From assembly GCA_900169235.1 (NCBI GenBank), contig FWCC01000452.1:1-64000 (forward strand): a stretch of DNA of 64,000 nt, in the 5' to 3' direction. Position numbers and translations under genes: made by a program. This DNA is from Zarea fungicola. Lineage: Eukaryota; Ascomycota; Sordariomycetes; Hypocreales; Cordycipitaceae. Below the pieces are notes generated by a model, which saw only the letters and a program-made list of their open reading frames with translations, made no database searches and was not told where the DNA came from. Every line of letters begins with the position of its first letter. The first letter of the stretch is position 1. Of the stretch, positions 1-11,746 are shown piece by piece.

Positions 1-607
1 TAATCGGCAGATTAGTAGTTGGGTCGGTGACGACCAGTGAACACCGGCTGTTGTATGTTTTTTGATTTCCGATTCAATTTTTTTTGAATTTGCTATGTGT
101 TGTTGATGTTGGGTTTAAGTTTGTCGGGAGGCATTTGGCCGGTGGTGTGTCACATACATATGCAGCCACAGGAGCGCCACGCGGCCGCCTGTGGTGGCCT
201 TGTTTCTTTTTTGGTTTCGTCACGGCCAAAAAGGGATTCTGGGCCTGGCCTAAGTTAACCATGGATCGTGGGTGCAAACTTTAACATACAAGTGCGGCTT
301 GTGCCTGAGCAGCCACGATGTTCACGCAGCGCCGCAGTGTTGAAAGCCGCATCATGCAAAGACGAAAAACCCAACACCACCTGGCATTTTACCAAAGCCA
401 TGTACAGCATGGCTTTTCACAGATGCTTCTTTTCAAACTTTGGAGAAATGGCGAGAAGCTTCTTGCAGAAGAACTTAAATCCTGTTGGAGATAAATAGTC
501 GTCTCTTCGCTCGCCAAGGTCTGTTCTCACTTTCATCATTTTAATTTCTCTGCAGCTTTGCAGTCAGGTCCTTCATCTATTATTAAGAAACACCACACTT
601 ACACGAC
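1..607. other. intergenic / upstream region
   Basis: No convincing gene was seen. Short open frames on both strands lack recognisable domains or splice-consistent structure. The right part presumably holds the promoter and leader of the protein gene that starts at 608. Confidence 0.5.
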
Positions 608-2323
608 ATGGTGCCTTCAGTGCAGTGCTATAGGCTTTACAACTCTGGCCCTCCCGGGGTGTCAGATGCCTCATCACGTTCATCAGCTTCGCCAGTCTCA
701 AGCATCCACTTTGATCAGAGCAGTACATACCGTCGCCGACCGCTGAAATTATTGGGAATTTGTGCCAGGTGCCGCCAAGTGATTTGGCTTCCCTCCCAAT
801 GCGACGGACTAGACGAGACGACGACTCATGAATGCGATCCACAGGCGAGTCCGTACGTCGGGAAGCTCCTCTCCACATGCGAGGAGGAGCTGGCCATACA
901 CAACCAGAATCTCGCGTACCTGATCCTCGAAGCAAACCACTACATAATGACCACGTATGCGATGCGGCCCCACGTCCTCAAGACACTGCCGCACCTGCCT
1001 ACAATTGACCGGCCGTACTGGTACGGCGACGTTCCCGACCAGCTGCTCCCCTTTGTCGAATGTCCGCCCAAAGATGACACGGCACCGGTCCACTCCCCGT
1101 TTATATCCATCTGCCCATGCTGCTGCCAGGTGGTGTGGTACAGCACACGCGGCGATGCGAACCACCACTGGGGCACCTATCGAAACGAGAGCTTTGACGA
1201 GAAGCTCCGGCGCATCGGCGGGTACACGCGTGGGTTCCTGAGCCTTCGCACCGTCACGCTGCTGGAGAAGGAGAACCTCGCCCTTCGAAACATGGACTGG
1301 AGAGAGGCGAGCAAGGATAGCAGCGACGGCGGCGACACCATTCAGTGGGGCGCGGACGAGTCGGCGGCGCCGCTCTGCAAGTATCGCGAGGGCAGCCACT
1401 GGTCCCAGCGTAATTGCGAGGGAAAAGAAGGGGAGACGATGCGGAAGCACCAGATGGCGGAGCTGCACGAGTTCCTCCTCGCCCGGTTCGGCACCAGCCC
1501 ACACACGAAAATCAACATGCCGGCGCGAGCGCAGCCGGGTCGGGGTCAGGGGCGGGATGGTGGCAAAGATGAAGAAGATGATGATGATGATGATTACGAC
1601 GACGACGGTGCCGATGGGCTTCCGACCGTACCCGTGAAACCACTCTACACCCTGACGCCGTATCAGATGCGCGACGGCTGGCCGTTTTCGTGGGACTTTT
1701 TCGGAAGCCAGTTGAGGGGCATCCAGAGAAGCTTGATGAGTTTCTTCCGCATCACCATGCCGCCCCGGCAACCACCCTTGCCCGGGAACGCATTCAGGAT
1801 GCCGTATCTTGTATTTCCAGACCTCATCGCATATGAGTCACGGCCCTCCACGCCACCACTGCGCTGCCCACCACCCTCACGCCCAAAGATCTCGGCTGTC
1901 GCAGCCTCAGCCGTCGCAACCCCAGCGGTAGAGGAGAAGAAGGAGGAGGAGAGCAAAGTCAAAGAGATTGTGTTTGCTGATGTTGACATGGATGGAGAAC
2001 TGCACAAGTCGCTGCCGTCGCTGGCGAGCTGGGCACCACCACTAAACCAGCCGCCGTTCTGGGGAGGCAATGCAAACTCAATGCAGCAGCCATTCAGCAT
2101 GCTGCAACCGCCCGTGCAACTGCCGCAAATAGGCCAGCATCCGAGTTCATTGTACGGAATGCCACTCCCGCCCATGTATCCTGGTCTTTACCCTATACCG
2201 CCAACGCCGCAGTCTCATCTGCCTGCCTATTCGACACAGTACCCGCTGGGCATGAGCCTCGATGAAAAATGCGTCTGTGGAAACATACGTGGAAGCCTAG
2301 AGTGTACAATTTACCACATGTAG
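608..2323 (+). CDS. Unknown protein with two ICxxCxQVxW motifs
   Basis: A single uninterrupted frame of 571 residues starts at ATG 608. I do not recognise the family. The N-terminal third carries two similar cysteine motifs, ICARCRQVIW (residues about 50-59) and ICPCCCQVVW (about 168-177), each followed by further Cys or His. They resemble paired zinc-knuckle or zinc-ribbon halves, but metal binding is inference. The middle has an acidic run of Asp and Glu (encoded near 1570-1615). The C-terminal 200 residues are rich in Pro, Gln and Met and probably disordered. No signal peptide or membrane segment is evident, so a soluble cytoplasmic or nuclear location is likely. The gene converges on ARP8, leaving 322 bp between the two stop codons. 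It is clearly coding by length and codon bias. Function unknown. Confidence 0.75.
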   Translation: MVPSVQCYRLYNSGPPGVSDASSRSSASPVSSIHFDQSSTYRRRPLKLLGICARCRQVIWLPSQCDGLDETTTHECDPQASPYVGKLLSTCEEELAIHNQNLAYLILEANHYIMTTYAMRPHVLKTLPHLPTIDRPYWYGDVPDQLLPFVECPPKDDTAPVHSPFISICPCCCQVVWYSTRGDANHHWGTYRNESFDEKLRRIGGYTRGFLSLRTVTLLEKENLALRNMDWREASKDSSDGGDTIQWGADESAAPLCKYREGSHWSQRNCEGKEGETMRKHQMAELHEFLLARFGTSPHTKINMPARAQPGRGQGRDGGKDEEDDDDDDYDDDGADGLPTVPVKPLYTLTPYQMRDGWPFSWDFFGSQLRGIQRSLMSFFRITMPPRQPPLPGNAFRMPYLVFPDLIAYESRPSTPPLRCPPPSRPKISAVAASAVATPAVEEKKEEESKVKEIVFADVDMDGELHKSLPSLASWAPPLNQPPFWGGNANSMQQPFSMLQPPVQLPQIGQHPSSLYGMPLPPMYPGLYPIPPTPQSHLPAYSTQYPLGMSLDEKCVCGNIRGSLECTIYHM

Positions 2324-2645
2324 TCGAGGTTTTGTTGGCAAGAGTAGTGTGGGAGAATGGGCCACCGATTGGATGGTGGAAATAGAGCTTACTTTCTTAT
2401 GTTTTAAGATACCTTATAGAGCAAAAGCATAAATAATAATAATAATAATTTTTAATTCAAATGTCCATGTAGCCCATTTGTACAATAGACTGTGGAAAGA
2501 GTACAAAAAAGGTCATATACGCCATTAATCTACATAAACTCCTTGATTTATGAGCCACCAAAGTTTCCCAAGAAAAGCATTTTCTCCGCATGCCACCAAA
2601 ATCCAAGCACCAAGGGTAAAAGAACAGAGCAATAAAAGAACACAT
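2324..2645. other. convergent intergenic region with ATA/ATT microsatellite
   Basis: This 3'-to-3' spacer lies between the unknown gene at 608 and ARP8. A short run of AAT/ATA triplets at about 2431-2450 is a simple repeat. Both genes presumably terminate here. No gene is seen. Confidence 0.6.
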
Positions 2646-4965
2646 CTACCACGCCCAGAGAACCTTGTGATACAACGTCCGCGGCCCCAAGCGCTCAAAC
2701 TCAAAGGGCGTGATCCACGAGTCATTCGCCGGCAGCTTGGCAAAGACGCTCGCGCCCTTCCATGCAACCACCTGCTCGTCCATGTCCTTGGCGCTGCGGC
2801 TGACGAGGATGCGCTCCGTGAGCTCCGGTCGTCGCGCCTTGAGCTTCTCCTCCAGCACGACGGTGAACTGCGCAATCTTGGCGCCGCCGCCAATGACCAT
2901 GATGCTGCCGAGGAGGTCGCGCTGCTTCTTCTCGTCGCCCTTGGCTGCGTTCTCGATGCTTGTGAGAATGGCAATGTCGAGGGGTGCAATGGGGAGCACG
3001 GCATCGCGCTCGTCGGCAATCGACTCGGCGCTGCGCGCGTTGGGGTGCAGCGACGGCTCGACAAACATGCCCGCGGGCGCCTGGGAGGGAGTGCCGGCCG
3101 CGTGCGAGCCCGTCGGCGCGGGGCTGCCGCCGTTGGTGAGGTCCTTGCCGGCGCCAAAGACAAAGGGTGCAGGGGTGCCGGAGCCTTCGGGCGCCGGGGA
3201 GCCGGCGTGCGAGGCCATGGGTGTCCCGTTGACTCCCGCGTCGCTCTTGAAGCTGAAGCCAGGTCGCTCCTTGACAGGAGTGGTAACCTCTTGCGTGTCG
3301 GCTGCGGACTCACTCGTCAGCAGCGAGGGCTTGACGAGGGCCAGAATGGCGAGCTGGGCGGCCGAGACGGGGTCATCGGGCATGTCCACCTCGTACGAGT
3401 TGTAGGAACGCTCAATGAGCTTCCGGCGGCCGCGGAGCTTTGTGCTGTTATCAAAGATGGACGGGTCAAACACGCCCATCGGCGCGAGAATAACCTCGTC
3501 GTACGTCTTGAATGTGTACTTTCGTGTAGGTTCGTTGGGGGCGCGGACGTGGAAATTGTAGAGCTGGACCGAAATCTCGGCCTGTGACATGGTGCAGTGC
3601 TTAATCTTGAGCTCCTCGCCGAGCATGAAATCAGAGCGCTTCTGCAGGTTGATTTCCTGGTAGGGAAAGTGGTCGTAAAGCATCATCTTGATGAAGGTGT
3701 CCGTCATATCGTAGCCACCATACTTGAGGTAGATGCGCGAGTCTTCAATGCAGAGCCCGTCTTCGACACAGGTTACCGACGTCTTTTGCGCACCGACATC
3801 GACAACGCAGGCCTGGGTGTACCCGGCGCCAAAGGTAGCCGCCATACTCTCCTGTACGAAGCAGACCTTGCTAAATTCAAACCAAGTCATGCACGAGTGC
3901 AGAATTTGCTCCACGTACTTTTTATCGTAGAGATCGGGGATGATGAAGACGCAGCTGTACTGCTGCCACTCGCTGTTCGTGGTCAAGCCGAGCTCCTGTC
4001 GCAGGGCCTTGTCGAGGAGCGTCTCAAAGTCATCGTAGAGGTGTTCCTGGCTCGAGTAGCCGTCCTCGTTCCACAGGCCGTGACGGAGTGGCCACCAAAT
4101 CTTGAACTTGGGATTCGAGTCGTCGGGTACGCGCAGGGCCTCGTGTCCAATAAAGCACTCGGCTTCAAAGTCGGTCTTTTTCAGCTTCTTGACGTCGGTC
4201 CAGGCAATCTCGAGGGGGTCGTTGTGCTGCGGGATAATCTCGGGCTCCGTTCGGCGGTTAAATGTCTGCACAAGCTCCTTGGAGTTGGGCAGGACCTTGC
4301 GCTTGTTGGCGCGCATCTCGATTTTGAGATCGGCGCACTGCTTGGTGTACTTTTTTGACCACTCCTCGCCATACTGCTGGTCGACCGTCTTGGCCTCGAA
4401 CTGGCGTCGGGGCAGCGCCTCGAACAGTTCAGCTTCCGTCTGGGCAAATGGTGTCGCCAGAGCGGTGGGAACAGTCTTGGGGAGGGCGTCGCTGGCGAAG
4501 CCGATGCGCAGGTTCTGGCTGCCAGGGTGGATGACGATTATGCGTGACGGATCGATGGGGCCGGAGGAGGCGGCAGTGTTGTCTTCATCGTCGGCCATGG
4601 CGGGAACAGGAAGCGGCAGCTCGCCATTGGCTGGTTTGGACAGAAACCTATCGCGGTCGCGCGCACTCTGGACCAGTTTATCACGAGTAGCATCGCTCTG
4701 GAGGCGCAGGGCAAGGATCTGGTCATCTCGTTTCATATAATCCCTACGCAAGGTTAGACATGAGCCATGGATCCTACTGCCATTTTTCTCATACGTATAA
4801 TAATTCTTTTGGTTGATTGGCGTCACGTCTGGCCAGGTGCTGAGCTTCATGCCATTGTCGGTTCGTTCGAGGCCTAGGGTCAGTTAGCAATTGTCATGTT
4901 GAATGGGCCGCGGGGTGCGACGAACCCTCCCGTAGGAGAACCCTCTCCGAGACCTTGCCAACCAT
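2646..4965 (-). CDS. ARP8: Actin-related protein 8, INO80 complex subunit
   Basis: This is an actin-fold subunit of the INO80 chromatin-remodelling complex. In yeast Arp8 joins actin and Arp4 on the HSA region of Ino80 and contacts linker DNA. I place the start at 4965 and two introns, 4925-4874 (ends CCCTAG) and 4794-4744 (ends GCGTAG), giving 738 residues. The spliced N-terminus joins MVGKVSERVL to an EGLERTDNGMKL segment, a join I recall from other filamentous fungi. The nucleotide-binding fold begins near residue 107 with RIIVIHPGSQNLRIG. A phosphate-loop-like VVDVGAQKTSVTCVEDG lies mid-protein, and a GGGAKI motif lies near the end. A Pro/Ala/Gly-rich insertion (encoded about 3060-3250) interrupts the fold, as expected for Arp8. 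The second intron is 51 nt with no stop, so it reads through in frame and could be missed. Nuclear and constitutive by inference. Confidence 0.92.
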
Positions 4966-5593
4966 GTTGGGAACCACGGCCGAGTTGGATTGCTTGATGT
5001 TGTGTAGGGAGAAGCTCAATGTTTCCTATCAAAAGACGGCGCGAGATGCATGCTGCAGGTTGGCGTGAAGCCCAAAGTGGTTTAGCGCAGAAGATGCCGG
5101 ACCTTTACTGATCCGTTCCGAGCTTGCGGCACCATACAAATACAGTGCGAATACAGTGCGGTACAGTGAAGCTACAGTACCTGCATGAAGCTGCAGCCGT
5201 GGAGTGAGGCTGCAGATAATGGCCAATTTGTTGTATTTTATAATCTCGCCATAAATAGCCTCATCTTGCATCATCGCCCCGTCCTTATTGGAAACTTTAC
5301 TTTATTATAAAGATGAATTATTCCTTGTTGTAAGCAGCAAGCCACCGGTGAATAGCCACAGGAGGCCAGGCGGGGATGTCTTCTCTGCCACAGTCCGTAA
5401 CTCGGATTTATTAGCGTGTAGCGTGTGTTGGCCTTTCAAGCCCCCTATTTCACTGTTCGGTATTCACTCCTCTTGTGTCTTATACCTTGTGTGTGTGTTT
5501 CTCTCTGTCTAGGATGATACACCCGTACACTTGTTCCATTCTGTACCAATAGTTTGAAACATCTCCGACTTGGACCGCTACTCTCCAGCAGGC
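4966..5593. other. divergent promoter region
   Basis: This 628 bp region separates the divergently transcribed ARP8 and the MpaB-like oxygenase and must contain both promoters. It includes short repeated TACAGTG words at about 5140-5180. No gene is seen. Confidence 0.55.
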
Positions 5594-7079
5594 ATGGCGG
5601 AACTGCATGGCTGGGCATCGTATTCTGCATTGGCTGCAGCCGGACTACTCGTACACGTTTCAATTTGCTCTTTTTTCCGATTTCGACGAGTCAATGCGTT
5701 GCAGGCAGAGTATGGCTTCCGCGACCGTGCCTCGCTCCAGGGCATGACCAACGAGCAGGCTCATCGCATTGTCAAACATGCTGCAACCATGGAATTCCCT
5801 TTTGCCTTTGATTTAGGACTCCGTATCGCCTTGTTTAGGGTATGCATTTCTTCGTTTAATTGAAATCTCTGGCAATGACATGGCTGTATTAACGACTGGA
5901 CTGCCCCAGACTTATGCTATTGACGGTATTGCCAAGCTGTTGGTGGCAAGCAGCGACCTGAACAGGCCGGAGCATGCGCCAAAGAGGTAAATCTAATGAT
6001 TCCCCACCGTTTAGAAGCAGCTCACTCATTGTCATGCTCTTAGATATGAAGATACTAGTGCCATCTTTGTCAGGTAGGATTCCCACCCTTGGTAAAATAC
6101 TGCTGGCCATTCGCTGACTTGCCACAGCTTTATTCAGTTTGCACCAGATTCTGAAACTCTGACAAAGGCCATCGCCCGCATGAACCATCTCCATGGGCCG
6201 TTTCAAAAGTCTGGTAAAATCACAAATGCCGATCTTCTCTACACTCTGTGGGCGGCCATGGCGGATCCCATCCACTTCATGGCACTGTACGAGTGGCGCG
6301 CCATGACAGACATGGAGGTGGCCGCTGTCGCCATGCTGTGGAAGTATGTAGGTGAGATGATGGATATTGACTACGAGGCCGAGCTCGGCCGGAGCCAGTG
6401 GAGAGACGGCATTGATTTCTATGAGAAATTGACTGAATGGGCGCACGACTATGAGGAGGTGGCCATGAAACGTCTGCCCCAGGTGCAGAAGCTGGGCGCC
6501 ATTCTCATTGAGCTGCTCCTGTCCTCGTACCCGCGTGCTGTGCGATCAACAGCGTACAATGGCATCTTGGTACTCATGGGAGACAGGATGCGCCATTATT
6601 TCCGGTAAGACGGTCCGGTCCCTCTACTTGACGGTCTTGACCACATATGCCAGCTAACCGCTGCCAACAAAAATAGTCTCCCAGGACCGAGCATCTTTGA
6701 CATTTCTCTTGTTCACGGCATCATGTATATGCGCAAGATTTTTACCCGTTTCTTTATGCTGCCTCGGCTCTCAGAAGTCAAGTTCCTGTCTGATCCAGAT
6801 CCAGACACGGGTCGCATTCACAGTTTCAAATACCTCAAGGAGCCGTGGTACACGCCGGTGACGTTCTGGACGCGATGGGGTCCCGAGGCACTACTAACGT
6901 GGGCGACGGGCGGCCAGATCCCAGGCGATGGCGGCGCGGAGATGCTGCCCGAGGGTTTTTTGTACACTGATCTAGGCCCGAGGAACAAGGTGGGCAAGGG
7001 CATCAAGGAGACGCAGGAGATGGAGAAGCTGGTCAAGACGCGAGTGTCGGGGTCTGCTTGCCCATTTGCGATTAAATGA
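5594..7079 (+). CDS. MpaB-like ER-bound oxygenase (DUF2236 family)
   Basis: This five-exon gene (5594-5839, 5910-5986, 6044-6073, 6128-6604, 6677-7079) encodes 410 residues. All joins keep frame, and the third exon is only 30 nt. The family includes MpaB of mycophenolic acid biosynthesis, an ER-membrane enzyme that cleaves a farnesyl chain, and the rubber-oxygenase catalytic domain. One hydrophobic segment at residues 6-29 fits a single N-terminal membrane anchor. The family-typical MNHLHGPFQKSG and DLLYTLWAAMADP segments are visible in exon 4, with several candidate haem-ligand histidines (HLHG, DPIHF). ATG 5594 is chosen because upstream in-frame codons are not ATG. No polyketide or terpene genes are adjacent, so this is probably one of the housekeeping or lipid-related paralogues rather than a mycophenolate gene. 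The substrate is unknown. Confidence 0.85.
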
Positions 7080-7682
7080 GGACCTGGCACAATTGAGATA
7101 TTGCTAGTAGCATACTTGCGCAAGTTGTGCCTATTCTTCTGCCTGTTCTTCTGCTTGTCCACTACCAGGACTGGCCGCGACCCTCTGAAGCAGCCTAGCT
7201 ATCCACTTATATGAGATTTTTCTTTAAAGGATTTATTTTATTGTAGCATGTGCAATGTATTAATGCGCTGAATCATTTAAAGACAAAAAGAACAAATTTC
7301 CTTGCTATTGTCCTCTATTTTCTTCCTTCTTTCTGTCGCTCAAGTTGTCAGATCCCGTCTGGCGATCCCCCGCCTCCGCCCCGAGCCACAGGCCACTCCC
7401 GTCACCTGACGTAACGGACTTGCCACGCTGTTACTTTAAACATCAACACGTTGCAAAATTAGCTACAGAGAGTTATTATCGCGATACTTTCCCAACAACT
7501 ATCTCTAAATCATCGTATTTCCATCGCGCGCAGCTGCAAAGAGACTACCTTTTACATCTTCAGGGTCGGGATAGTGGGGGAGCTTACCTACGTCATCATC
7601 CTCATCACTCCAAGGCAACTCTCATCTCAAACTACATCAATCAATCTTGACGAAATCACATACTTTCATCAAATATTTTACC
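7080..7682. other. intergenic / leader region
   Basis: This is the terminator side of the MpaB-like gene followed by the promoter and leader of the proline-rich gene at 7683. A GC-rich patch at 7360-7430 precedes a more A/T-rich leader. No gene is seen. Confidence 0.5.
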
Positions 7683-8603
7683 ATGGCTCCAGTGCAGACG
7701 TTTGGATCGAGCCCAATAACCGCGGCCAAAGCCCCCACGGCAACGGCGCAACCTGACCAGTCGCATCAAACGGCCCCGGCCTCGACAGCAGCGACGCAGT
7801 CATCAACATCACCATCACGGTACGGACCACCACCGCCTGCGGCACAGCCAGGCTCAAGACTATCCAATCCCACCGCCCCGGTCACTTTATCGTCACCTGC
7901 CGCGGCCATGAGCACTGCCGGCATCTATCCCCAACCCACGCCTACACGGCCCATACAGGACAATGCGAGCCCGCCCGCTCCCCAGGCGGGTGCCGTGCCC
8001 AGGCCTCCCGGCGCAGCGACGAGTACTACTGCGCTGCCTCCTCCCCCAAAGACTGGCGAGAAGCTCGGGCCGCAGCATACTGGCAGCGTGCCAGTTGCGA
8101 CCGCGCCACTGGTAGCGGCTCCGGAAGGCGGCTACCCGCTTCCGACGACGGTGATGCCCGCGCAAATGGCCTACCCGCCACCCGAGGCGTCGCATTCCAT
8201 AAGAGGGACATCGACGTCAACGACAACCCAGCCGTCACCATATGCGCCGGCGCTGGGACCAGTGCAGCTACCCGTGGGCGGGATTGGCGGGACCATCAAC
8301 CAGGCGACGGACATGTCGCACCCGCCGGGGTACCAGCAGGACGTCCACGCCGCCGAGTTTTCCAGCGGGCAGAGGGCGGCGCACAATGCCTACGTAACCG
8401 AGAACAGTAGCAATTACCCTGGATTCTCGAACAGTGTCGGCGGCGGCGGTGGTGGAGGATATGGAGGGAGCAGCGGCGGCGACAACTACGAGGACGACGA
8501 GTCTCTTTGGAACACGGCCAAGAAATGGGCTTCGGCCGCGGGGAGTAGCCTGGCGGCCGCGGAGAGTGAAGTCTGGAAAGCCGTGAACAAGGATCAAAAA
8601 TAG
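7683..8603 (+). CDS. Proline/alanine/threonine-rich protein of unknown function
   Basis: An intronless frame encodes 306 residues from ATG 7683 (KYFTMAPVQ; the preceding in-frame codons contain no ATG). About 80% of the protein is low-complexity Pro, Ala, Thr and Ser sequence, followed by a Gly run (VGGGGGGGYGG). The only ordered-looking part is the C-terminal 35 residues, SLWNTAKKWASAAG followed by AESEVWKAVN. They are predicted to form an amphipathic helix with regularly placed tryptophans and are the likely functional core, perhaps for membrane or protein binding. No signal peptide or transmembrane segment is seen. I do not recognise a named family. Codon use and the clean frame support a real gene. 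Confidence 0.65.
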   Translation: MAPVQTFGSSPITAAKAPTATAQPDQSHQTAPASTAATQSSTSPSRYGPPPPAAQPGSRLSNPTAPVTLSSPAAAMSTAGIYPQPTPTRPIQDNASPPAPQAGAVPRPPGAATSTTALPPPPKTGEKLGPQHTGSVPVATAPLVAAPEGGYPLPTTVMPAQMAYPPPEASHSIRGTSTSTTTQPSPYAPALGPVQLPVGGIGGTINQATDMSHPPGYQQDVHAAEFSSGQRAAHNAYVTENSSNYPGFSNSVGGGGGGGYGGSSGGDNYEDDESLWNTAKKWASAAGSSLAAAESEVWKAVNKDQK

Positions 8604-11600
8604 CCAAAGTCTAGAATTTTTATTCATCTTGCATTTTATTGGACAGCAGAATAGATACAGTTGTTTCCCTTGGCGGCCTTTGTTTCATGTGGCTGAATGG
8701 AGAAGGGGGGGCGTGCCATATATCGGATGTTCAACTAATGCTCCGCTCTCTTGGTGCGTTGTATATGGACAATCGGGACGCCTATTGGTTTATGGCTTCT
8801 TGGGCCTAGAATCCGCGATGACGCGTAGAGCGTAAGGTATTCCGTTTACAGAATGGGTGTGTGTGGTTTTCTTTTCCTTTTGTATAATCCCACACGGCCT
8901 ATAAGATGGGCAGCGTTTGACGGGGCAGATACGTGTTATGAAACGGAACTTTTGAGATTCTGCCTTGGCAAAAACTTAATACGGAGTAATTGAATTTAAT
9001 CTGGATTTTCAGTCCGGAAATAAAACTTGAGAGTGTAGAGGGTGGCGTGTTGACTACAAGCTATGAAGCCTGAAGCCGGCGAATCGCGTCAGTGATCCGT
9101 CTTGTGTCCTGTTGAGTGCTGACCAACGTTGGCTGCAGCTCTGCGAGGGGATCCTCTGAACTGCACCATGACGGCAAGTGTCTGGAAACAACTCAAACGG
9201 CGAATGCCTTCTTCTTGGCCGTTGGGCGCATGCATGTAGGCCTGCTATTCACCGCCACAACACACCACATGGTGTGCAGGCCTTGGCCATTCCAACTGCC
9301 GACTCTGTTTATCTTGCGTATTCTTATATTTCATGTATTGCAGTTGATGAAGACGTTCTATTGTTGTGTCGCGTTGGAGGCCGCCTTATCGTAGACGGCG
9401 CAATGAAACATGACGGCAGTTCGACCCGAACATTACTTCACACACACACTAGTTTTGGGTGGCTTTGCCTGACTGAACGGGTACGGCTCGTCTATTGCTC
9501 TTCTTGGATACTATGCTGCAGATTTCTACTCAGTTTCATAGTCGGCCATTTATCCGTGCCGGAAACTAACGAGCAAGGCCCAGGTCACACAGCACAACGG
9601 CAGCAACGCCTGCTGCGAGTGGCTTGGAAATCTGTATCAAGTCTTCCCAGCCCCTAGCTGATGAACACCTTTTCACCCTAATTAGGCCTGTGAGAAAAAC
9701 GCCTGATTCTGCTCTGGTTGCTGGGTACATGACTCAATTCAGCTGTGGAAAGGTAGAGCCGTACTAGTTAATATGTTTGCATGGCAATGGCGCCATCTCC
9801 CAGAAGGCCTCCATTTTCATCACGTTATGTTTCGGCATGCAGGGGATTACTCTTTCCGAGTGTATTATGTATGTTTCTCGGCCGGGGCTAACTCGACGCT
9901 GGGTAGAGTGTGTCGTCCAAGCCGTTATTGATAGACGAGCTGCTGCAGGGGAGAGCAGTGTGGCTTGTTCAGCGCCCTCATGATGGCGTGCACGCGGGAG
10001 GGGCCGGTCCTAGTCAAGATGGCATGTAGCTAGAAGTTTATTAAAGTAGATCCGTCTAGGTACTAGTGTCGCTGTCTGCTCTTTGAATCATGCAATGACT
10101 GGCGTTGAAGGATGCCAAACCTACCAGGAAGACAAACTTGGAAATGCAGAGACGCATGTTCGGGGGCAGACGGAATTTTCAGTCTTGCCCGCGAATGAGT
10201 CGCCCTGGCGGAATATTCCGAGAAAACCAAGTTCGGCTCGGTATGCGCAGCAGTTCAAGGCACTGATGCCCAATGTTACATTTTAATTGGCATTCTAGAG
10301 TCTGGCCCAACCTCAGGGCAACTGGCGCGCTGGAGGGCAGGTATGTAGTTTCAAAGAAACAGAGTTATTAACGCCTCATCGCAACCCAGACTCAATCACC
10401 AACAACAACTGTTATTGAACAAGGAGTAAGCAAACAAAACAAAAAATTCATCCGTGTGGCTGAGCCGAAACGATTCTGTTTAGCAGGTATCTAAAGACGG
10501 GTCAAATCGCTTTGTGAAGGACAATAAATCGCGGCAACTGCGGATGGAAATAATACGTCCGCAATTACAGATGGGCAGTCCAATAGCCGCAGACTATTAT
10601 ATTTTTCGCTCCGCCGTTGTGGAATAGAATCAGTACTAATGAGCTGAAGCAATGGCATGTCATCACGTCTATTCCATTGGCTGCAAGTGTCCGATGTTGG
10701 CGCGGGCGCCGTTGGCGGCTTAGACGGGAAGTGGCACCCTGTTCGACGCCATGCGTCAAACCAGGATCTTTGAGGAGTAGTCATACGTAGGAGTATGCCA
10801 GCCAGCTCAAGGTATTCTAATGCAAGTGACAATAATACTTCTACATAGTATCGCCTATGGAATTCATAGTATTGCATAACTAGGGGTATCGGACAGTAGT
10901 CCCCCCAGGCTCATGCCGTGTCTTGGATCCCGTGTCTTGGATCCCGTGTCTGGTGCCTGGGCTCGGTGCTCGGTCTCACACACTTTTGGTCTAATTGCGA
11001 ACACAACTTAATAAGGGAGCCAGCATTCTAACACAGAGATCCCTGGTTTGGCTTTTTTTTTTTTTGCCTTGTCACGCTGTGGCCCAGGGACCTGCAGTGG
11101 TTGTATCTCGCATCCTTTTCCCGGCATGGCCGATGGGACGGGTAGGAGGAATGCCAACCCGCTCAGGAGGATCATTCAAGAGCGCAGGCATGACAGTGCT
11201 TCCTTTTGGCCGTATTATGGCAGACAATTCATCGAGGTGACTCCGACCAAGGGATGGGGAAACATCTTTGCCGTCATGCATTTAGTTCTGTACTATAGTA
11301 GAATATACAGGTTGGCATCCAGCCAGACGCTTTGATGATGACAAAACCAATTTTAACAGCTAGTATTGAACTTGGAAACCTTACAGAGTAGTCTAACTCT
11401 AATTTTTCAAGATTAATTGGCAGCAGATGCCAGGGCACCGGTAGTGAGATACTCCAAGTGAGATCTTGTCTCGGTCAAACTGCCGAGAGCTTTCCCGATG
11501 TGGTTCAGGCAATGAAAAAGAGTCCAATAAAGAAATTGCCCCCTAGTTTTAGTTGCAGAGGAATGCTACACGGGAGGACCACCTTGACACTGTCCTGGAC

Positions 11601-11746
11601 TCAAAGAAAAGTCGTGGTGTATATATACGTGCGCTTTGGTCGCCTTTGTCAGGACTGAATAGTAAGAATAAAACATTACAATCTGCATCATATCAAACAC
11701 ACAAAGTATAGCCTCCCATCTCGGCTTTTATCTACATTCTATCAAT
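8604..11746. other. 3.1 kb gene-poor region
   Basis: I find no supported gene. Open frames up to about 159 codons occur on both strands but have no domain, no consistent splicing and overlap one another. The stretch contains a short direct repeat around 10917-10955 (GTGTCTTGGATCCC units) and one copy of the TACGGAGTA word at 8980-8988. The right end contains the TATA box of the secreted-protein gene. Confidence 0.5.
11620..11627 (+). promoter_or_regulatory. TATA box
   Basis: The sequence TATATATA lies 120 bp before ATG 11747 and is followed by an A/C-rich leader, a typical core-promoter layout for an inducible fungal gene. Confidence 0.5.

Noticed and set aside
2550..4740. Long plus-strand frames (up to about 345 codons) opposite ARP8
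   Set aside because: They are antisense shadows of a clearly conserved gene and have Arg/Ala-rich, unrecognisable translations.
9178..9657. 159-codon frame between the proline-rich and secreted-protein genes
   Set aside because: Composition looks random, there is no domain or signal peptide and no supporting splice structure.
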